From: Pedobacter sp. Leaf194
Lineage (GTDB): Bacteria > Bacteroidota > Bacteroidia > Sphingobacteriales > Sphingobacteriaceae
Length of the DNA: 64,000 nucleotides
Assembly: GCF_001423945.1 (NCBI RefSeq)
Contig: NZ_LMPU01000011.1
Location: 124,001-188,000, forward strand
Reading direction: 5' to 3'
The notes below the pieces were generated by a model. That model did no database searches. It saw only the letters and a program-made list of their open reading frames with translations, and was not told the origin of the DNA. This document shows, in pieces, positions 61,065 through 64,000 of this stretch. Position numbers and translations under genes: made by a program. How positions within the stretch are numbered: position 1 is the stretch's first letter; every line of letters begins with the position of its first letter.

Positions 61065-61658
61065 TTATTTTATTGCTGAGGCAATTTCTTTTGCTTTTGC
61101 AGTGTGGCCTTCAATAACGCTCAGGGTTTTTGTTGCCCAGGCTTTTAAATCAAGGTCTTTATTTTGTTTGCCCTGCTCAAAAAGTTTTACCGTTTTTTCA
61201 TGGTCATCTACCATCATCGCAATGTAGTGTTTATCAAAATTATCGCCTGTCATCTTTTTCATTTCATCCAGATGTATTTGCTCATCTGCAGGTAACGCAT
61301 CAGGAGTAATTATTTTTGCTTTAGAAGCAAGCGCTTTAAGCTCCTGATTTGCCTTACTGTGGTCTGTAATCATTTGCTGGGCGAAATTCTTAACCTCACC
61401 ATTTTTTGCATTTTTGAGTGCTATTTTTGCTGCTTCAACTTCCATTATCCCACCTACAGCTGCTTTTTTTAGAAATGTCGCTCCATCATCATCCAATGTA
61501 GTTTCGGTACTTTCTGAGCCAGAAACATGCACGCCATTAACCATTGTAGTATCGCCACCTACGCTGTCTTTTGTAGTTGATGACTTTTTATCAGCAGTTT
61601 GGCAAGATTGTAAAATTACTAATGTAGAAAGGGCTAAACCTAAAAATATCTTTTTCAT
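61065..61658 (-). CDS. DUF4142 lipoprotein, second copy
   Basis: Predicted lipoprotein of 197 residues with a DUF4142 domain, a paralogue of the product at 2231-2818. The start is the internal ATG at 61658, which opens a lipoprotein signal (MKKIFLGLALSTLVILQSC, Cys about residue 19); ten upstream codons do not fit. Motifs MITDHSKANQEL and MMVDDHEKTVKLFEQ are shared with the first copy. The function of the family is unknown. It has its own terminator. Confidence 0.85.
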   Translation of the reverse strand: MKKIFLGLALSTLVILQSCQTADKKSSTTKDSVGGDTTMVNGVHVSGSESTETTLDDDGATFLKKAAVGGIMEVEAAKIALKNAKNGEVKNFAQQMITDHSKANQELKALASKAKIITPDALPADEQIHLDEMKKMTGDNFDKHYIAMMVDDHEKTVKLFEQGKQNKDLDLKAWATKTLSVIEGHTAKAKEIASAIK

Positions 61659-61723
61659 TGCTTTTTCTTTTGTTTGCTTAAAAAACAAGAAAGCGTTGAA
61701 AAGGTTTTTAATTAACGAAGCGT

Positions 61724-62164
61724 TTACTGCGGGTCGTACACATTGTTAACTACGATTGCCATCTGGCGCTCGGGATTTTTTATTTCCGAGAATCCAAATT
61801 GCCGGTATAACTCGTGTGCATCTAGTGTGGTAAGTTGATAACGTCGTAAACCTTGTAAATCAGGATGGAAAATCATGAAAGACATTAATTTTTTAGAAAG
61901 GCCAAGTCCACGGTATTCAAGCTCAATGTAAACGTCGCACAGGTATGCAAAAGTTGCCTTATCCGTTACCCATCTCGAAAAACCTATTTGTAAATCACCC
62001 TTATAAATACCAAAACAAAGCGAATTTTCTAATGATTTTTTAACCGTAGCCTTAGGTATGTTTTTGGCCCAGTAAGATTCCTTGCTCAAATAACGATGGA
62101 TGGCATCGAGTTGTAAAAGGTCTTTATTATCAGAAAAGACAAAACCATGTTCACTAATTTCCAT
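61724..62164 (-). CDS. GNAT-family acetyltransferase
   Basis: Cytosolic N-acetyltransferase of 146 residues. The acetyl-CoA loop is ELEYRGLGLSKKLM (Q/RxxGxG/A type, here RGLGLS), after the strand AYLCDVYI. The C-terminal ALYEKFGF-like HELYRQFGFSEI is typical of GNAT proteins. Its N-terminal SxxKSYWAKNIP-like segment, with Tyr-Trp, resembles a subgroup whose substrate is not known. It lies 66 nt from the second DUF4142 gene on the same strand. Confidence 0.88.
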   Translation of the reverse strand: MEISEHGFVFSDNKDLLQLDAIHRYLSKESYWAKNIPKATVKKSLENSLCFGIYKGDLQIGFSRWVTDKATFAYLCDVYIELEYRGLGLSKKLMSFMIFHPDLQGLRRYQLTTLDAHELYRQFGFSEIKNPERQMAIVVNNVYDPQ

Positions 62165-62235
62165 ATGGGATGATGCTTGTTTTTTATTTATACATGGACA
62201 GATTAGGGCGAAATAGTTCGCTAAAATTCGAACCC

Positions 62236-62727
62236 TTAGTTGCGCATATTAATATACTGTAGTGGCTGGCCAAAATCCTCGTTACGGCAAAGGTTAATTA
62301 CCGCTTGCAAATCGTCGATTTTTTTTGCGGTAACCCTAACCTGGTCATCCATTATTGACGGTTGTACTTTGAGGCCGCTCGCTTTAATTTTAGCCACAAC
62401 TTTCTTCGCAGCTTCTTTATCCAAACCCTCTTTAATGCTTATTTCTTTACGAATCATATTTCCTGATGCCTGTTGTTCATCTCCGAAGTCCAGACTTTTT
62501 GGATCGAGGTTTTGTTTCATCATCCTGGAAATTATCGACCCTTCAATAGCTTTTAAACGCATATCATCTTCCGTAACAATGGTTACGATGTTGGTTTTCT
62601 TATCAAGGTCTATCGTACTCTTTGAGCCATTGAAATCGAAACGGTTCAAAATTTCTTTTTTAGCATTGTTGATTGCGTTGTCGAGTGTTTGCGCATCAAC
62701 TTTACTTACAATATCAAAAGAAGGCAT
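62236..62727 (-). CDS. yajQ: YajQ/DUF520 nucleotide-binding protein
   Basis: Cytosolic protein of 163 residues with two ferredoxin-like lobes. MPSFDIVSKVDAQTLDNAINNAKKEI-type start, NRFDFNGSKSTI and QVRVTAKKIDDLQAVI are family hallmarks. Members bind c-di-GMP in some proteobacteria and have also been linked to tRNA or phage-gene regulation; no role is shown in Bacteroidota. It lies 71 nt upstream of the GNAT gene on the same strand. Confidence 0.95.
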   Translation of the reverse strand: MPSFDIVSKVDAQTLDNAINNAKKEILNRFDFNGSKSTIDLDKKTNIVTIVTEDDMRLKAIEGSIISRMMKQNLDPKSLDFGDEQQASGNMIRKEISIKEGLDKEAAKKVVAKIKASGLKVQPSIMDDQVRVTAKKIDDLQAVINLCRNEDFGQPLQYINMRN

Positions 62728-62802
62728 GGTTTTAGCTTTAAAGTAAAAAAATAAGTAGATTTAGTACATCATTACTGATGCTACAAAAAAACGAAAAATA
62801 TT

Positions 62803-63453
62803 ATGAAAACCACTAAAGCGAAGACGCTAAAAAAAACAACAAAAAAAGATGCGAAGAAACAGTTGGAGCAATCTTTAACGGCTCAGTTTTTGGAAGTCGT
62901 TAAAAGTTTAGGTCACGACGCGTCGGAGATTAGTGCGGAGGTTGCAAAAGCGAGCAAAAGAGTGGCAAAGAAGCTGACAAAAAAGTTTACGGTTATAAAG
63001 GCTGACGTGGGACATAAAATAGATGACATACTCCATTCAGCGAAGACGGTTAAAAAAGATATTAAAAAACCAGTAGAAAAAGCGGCAGCTAAAGCTGAAA
63101 AGGTGGTTAAAAAAGCGGTTTCGAAAGCGAAACCAGTTGTGCAAAGTGTAAAAGTTGCTGCAATAGCGACAGAAGAAAAGGCTGAAAAGGCGATTTCAAA
63201 GCCAATTGCTAAGGCTGTTTCGAGTGCTAAGGCGGTAGTTTCGGCAGCAGAAAAATCTGCCGGGAACGCAACGGAGGTAGTAAAAACTGCTGCAGATAAT
63301 TCTGCATCAAAAGGAGTTATCGCTGCAAAACAGGCCGTTAAGAAAGTTGCGTCGAAAGCAAGTGAAACTGAGCCGGCAACCACAGCTAAAAAGATTGCTT
63401 CTGAAGCAAAGCCGGTGGCAAAAAAGGTTGCAAAAACAACAACGACTAAATAG
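62803..63453 (+). CDS. Lys/Ala-rich histone H1-like protein
   Basis: Basic low-complexity protein of 216 residues. A more ordered N-terminal part (about 1-75, AQFLEVVKSLGHDASEIS and RVAKKLTKKF) is followed by repeated AKxVxKA and VKKAVSKAKPV-type units and a TTTTK end. Composition is dominated by Ala, Lys, Val and Ser, with few aromatics. It resembles histone H1-like DNA-binding proteins of bacteria and probably binds DNA or polyphosphate. ppk1 follows after about 100 nt on the same strand. Confidence 0.75.
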   Translation: MKTTKAKTLKKTTKKDAKKQLEQSLTAQFLEVVKSLGHDASEISAEVAKASKRVAKKLTKKFTVIKADVGHKIDDILHSAKTVKKDIKKPVEKAAAKAEKVVKKAVSKAKPVVQSVKVAAIATEEKAEKAISKPIAKAVSSAKAVVSAAEKSAGNATEVVKTAADNSASKGVIAAKQAVKKVASKASETEPATTAKKIASEAKPVAKKVAKTTTTK

Positions 63454-63518
63454 TTTGTTAACATTAATATGGTTACGAATTAACATCCACTTAACAAATT
63501 AATTTGCAGTTTTGAGCG

Positions 63519-63540
63519 TCCCTGTTTTGGCAGGGATTTT
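63519..63540 (+). terminator. Terminator or leader hairpin before ppk1
   Basis: Stem TCCCTG/CAGGGA (6 bp) with a 6-nt loop and a T-rich tract. It lies 12 nt before the ppk1 ATG and may end the histone-like transcript or act in the ppk1 leader. Confidence 0.55.
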
Positions 63541-63551
63541 TATTTTTTTAA

Positions 63552-64000
63552 ATGAGCAAGAAGAAGATACCTTTTTTTAATCGCGAAATAAGTTGGTTGT
63601 ATTTTAATGAACGCGTACTGCAAGAGGCGGCAGATGAAACAGTTCCTTTGATTGAGCGCATCAAGTTTTTGTCAATCTTCTCATCAAATCTCGAAGAATT
63701 TTATAGAGTTAGGGTTGCTACGATGACCCGTTTAACGAACTTAAACGAGAAAGCAAAAGCGCTGTTGGGTTTCAATCCCAAAAAAATTCTAAACGAAATT
63801 AAAAATATTGTTGTTAGGCAAGAGCGTAAATTCGACCAGCTTTTTCAGGCTACGCTTATAAATGAATTGGCACAAAACAGAATCTTTATTTTAAACGATA
63901 CGCAACTGAATGTTAGTCGCGGAGAGTTTGTGAAAAACCATTTCAGAGATAAAATCCTCTCTAATCTGGTGCCAATAATGCTGGATATGGATAAGCCTTT
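63552..64000 (+). CDS. ppk1: Polyphosphate kinase 1, 5' part only
   Basis: N-terminal 149 codons of a gene that runs off the right edge. The product begins MSKKKIPFFNREISWLYFNE, followed by LIERIKFLSIFSSNLEEFYRVRVATM; NREISWLxFN and SNLDEFFMVR-type motifs are those of the Ppk1 N-terminal domain. The enzyme makes long-chain polyphosphate from ATP. The catalytic His residues lie beyond the window. The neighbouring histone-like gene may be functionally related. Confidence 0.92.
   Translation, partial: MSKKKIPFFNREISWLYFNERVLQEAADETVPLIERIKFLSIFSSNLEEFYRVRVATMTRLTNLNEKAKALLGFNPKKILNEIKNIVVRQERKFDQLFQATLINELAQNRIFILNDTQLNVSRGEFVKNHFRDKILSNLVPIMLDMDKP

Noticed and set aside
62240..62746. Plus-strand open frame of 168 codons
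   Set aside because: Antisense shadow of yajQ, which has clear family motifs.
62913..63464. Minus-strand open frame of 183 codons
   Set aside because: Antisense of the Lys/Ala-rich histone-like gene; the Ala/Phe/Thr-rich product is a by-product of that codon composition.
1..64000. CRISPR arrays, insertion sequences, prophage or integrative element
   Set aside because: No regularly spaced repeats, transposase, integrase, phage structural gene or flanking att-like repeat was seen in any frame.

Overview
The window looks like chromosomal DNA from a Bacteroidota bacterium of the Sphingobacteriaceae type (Pedobacter or Mucilaginibacter-like). This is an inference from gene content and signals, not from a database match. 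The DNA is AT-rich, genes rarely have a strong Shine-Dalgarno sequence, and several genes have the Bacteroidota -7 promoter element TAnnTTTG. The gene families also fit: a propeller-type (Reg_prop/Y_Y_Y) sensor kinase, DUF4142 lipoproteins, lipocalin-like lipoproteins, futalosine-pathway menaquinone genes, direct sulfhydrylation of O-acetylhomoserine, and a Lys/Ala-rich histone H1-like protein. No phage, IS element, CRISPR array or obvious island is present; most of the window is housekeeping DNA.

Layout. 1-7.7 kb: 3' part of a multidomain DNA ligase D, a DUF4142 lipoprotein, an aldo/keto reductase, and a LuxR-type response regulator overlapping its large sensor kinase. 8-13 kb: a glycerol operon (glpD-glpK-glpF, minus strand) with a divergent DeoR-type regulator and a receiver-only protein. 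13.3-20.5 kb: a possible unlisted small ORF, a secreted c-type-cytochrome dehydrogenase-like protein, a secreted esterase and pta-ackA. 20.6-25.9 kb: tRNA-Ser(UGA), yihY, a ybgC thioesterase, mltG, a kinase-less PASTA protein, then ddl and a Crp-family regulator on the other strand. 26-33.5 kb: DUF983, cutC, a Tat-exported asparaginase-like amidohydrolase, an omega-amidase/methionine aminotransferase pair, a Bcr/CflA exporter, a queuosine-precursor transporter and a lipoprotein.

33.5-40.3 kb is a sulfur amino acid region. A SAM-I riboswitch is followed within 7 nt by a 42-residue peptide whose last 15 residues include seven Cys or Met; metY, metX and hom come next. A hairpin covers the Cys/Met codons of the peptide. 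This combination of riboswitch, sulfur-rich leader peptide and hairpin is the most interesting feature of the window. A separate cystathionine gamma-synthase/lyase-type gene lies nearby.

40.4-48.7 kb: a lipoprotein, a menaquinone cluster (mqnE, a histidine phosphatase, mqnA with a TTG start), a ribosome hibernation factor, mutS (TTG start), an NlpC/P60 lipoprotein, a TlpA-like thioredoxin and a small TTG-initiated ORF with its own terminator. 48.7-53.2 kb: two tandem SDR genes with an AraC regulator, then a TetR gene and a third SDR, each preceded by the same inverted-repeat operator. 53.3-64 kb: fabF, yceH, a Tat-exported molybdenum hydroxylase of PaoABC type, a subtilase, a second DUF4142 lipoprotein, a GNAT acetyltransferase, yajQ, the histone-like gene and the 5' part of ppk1.
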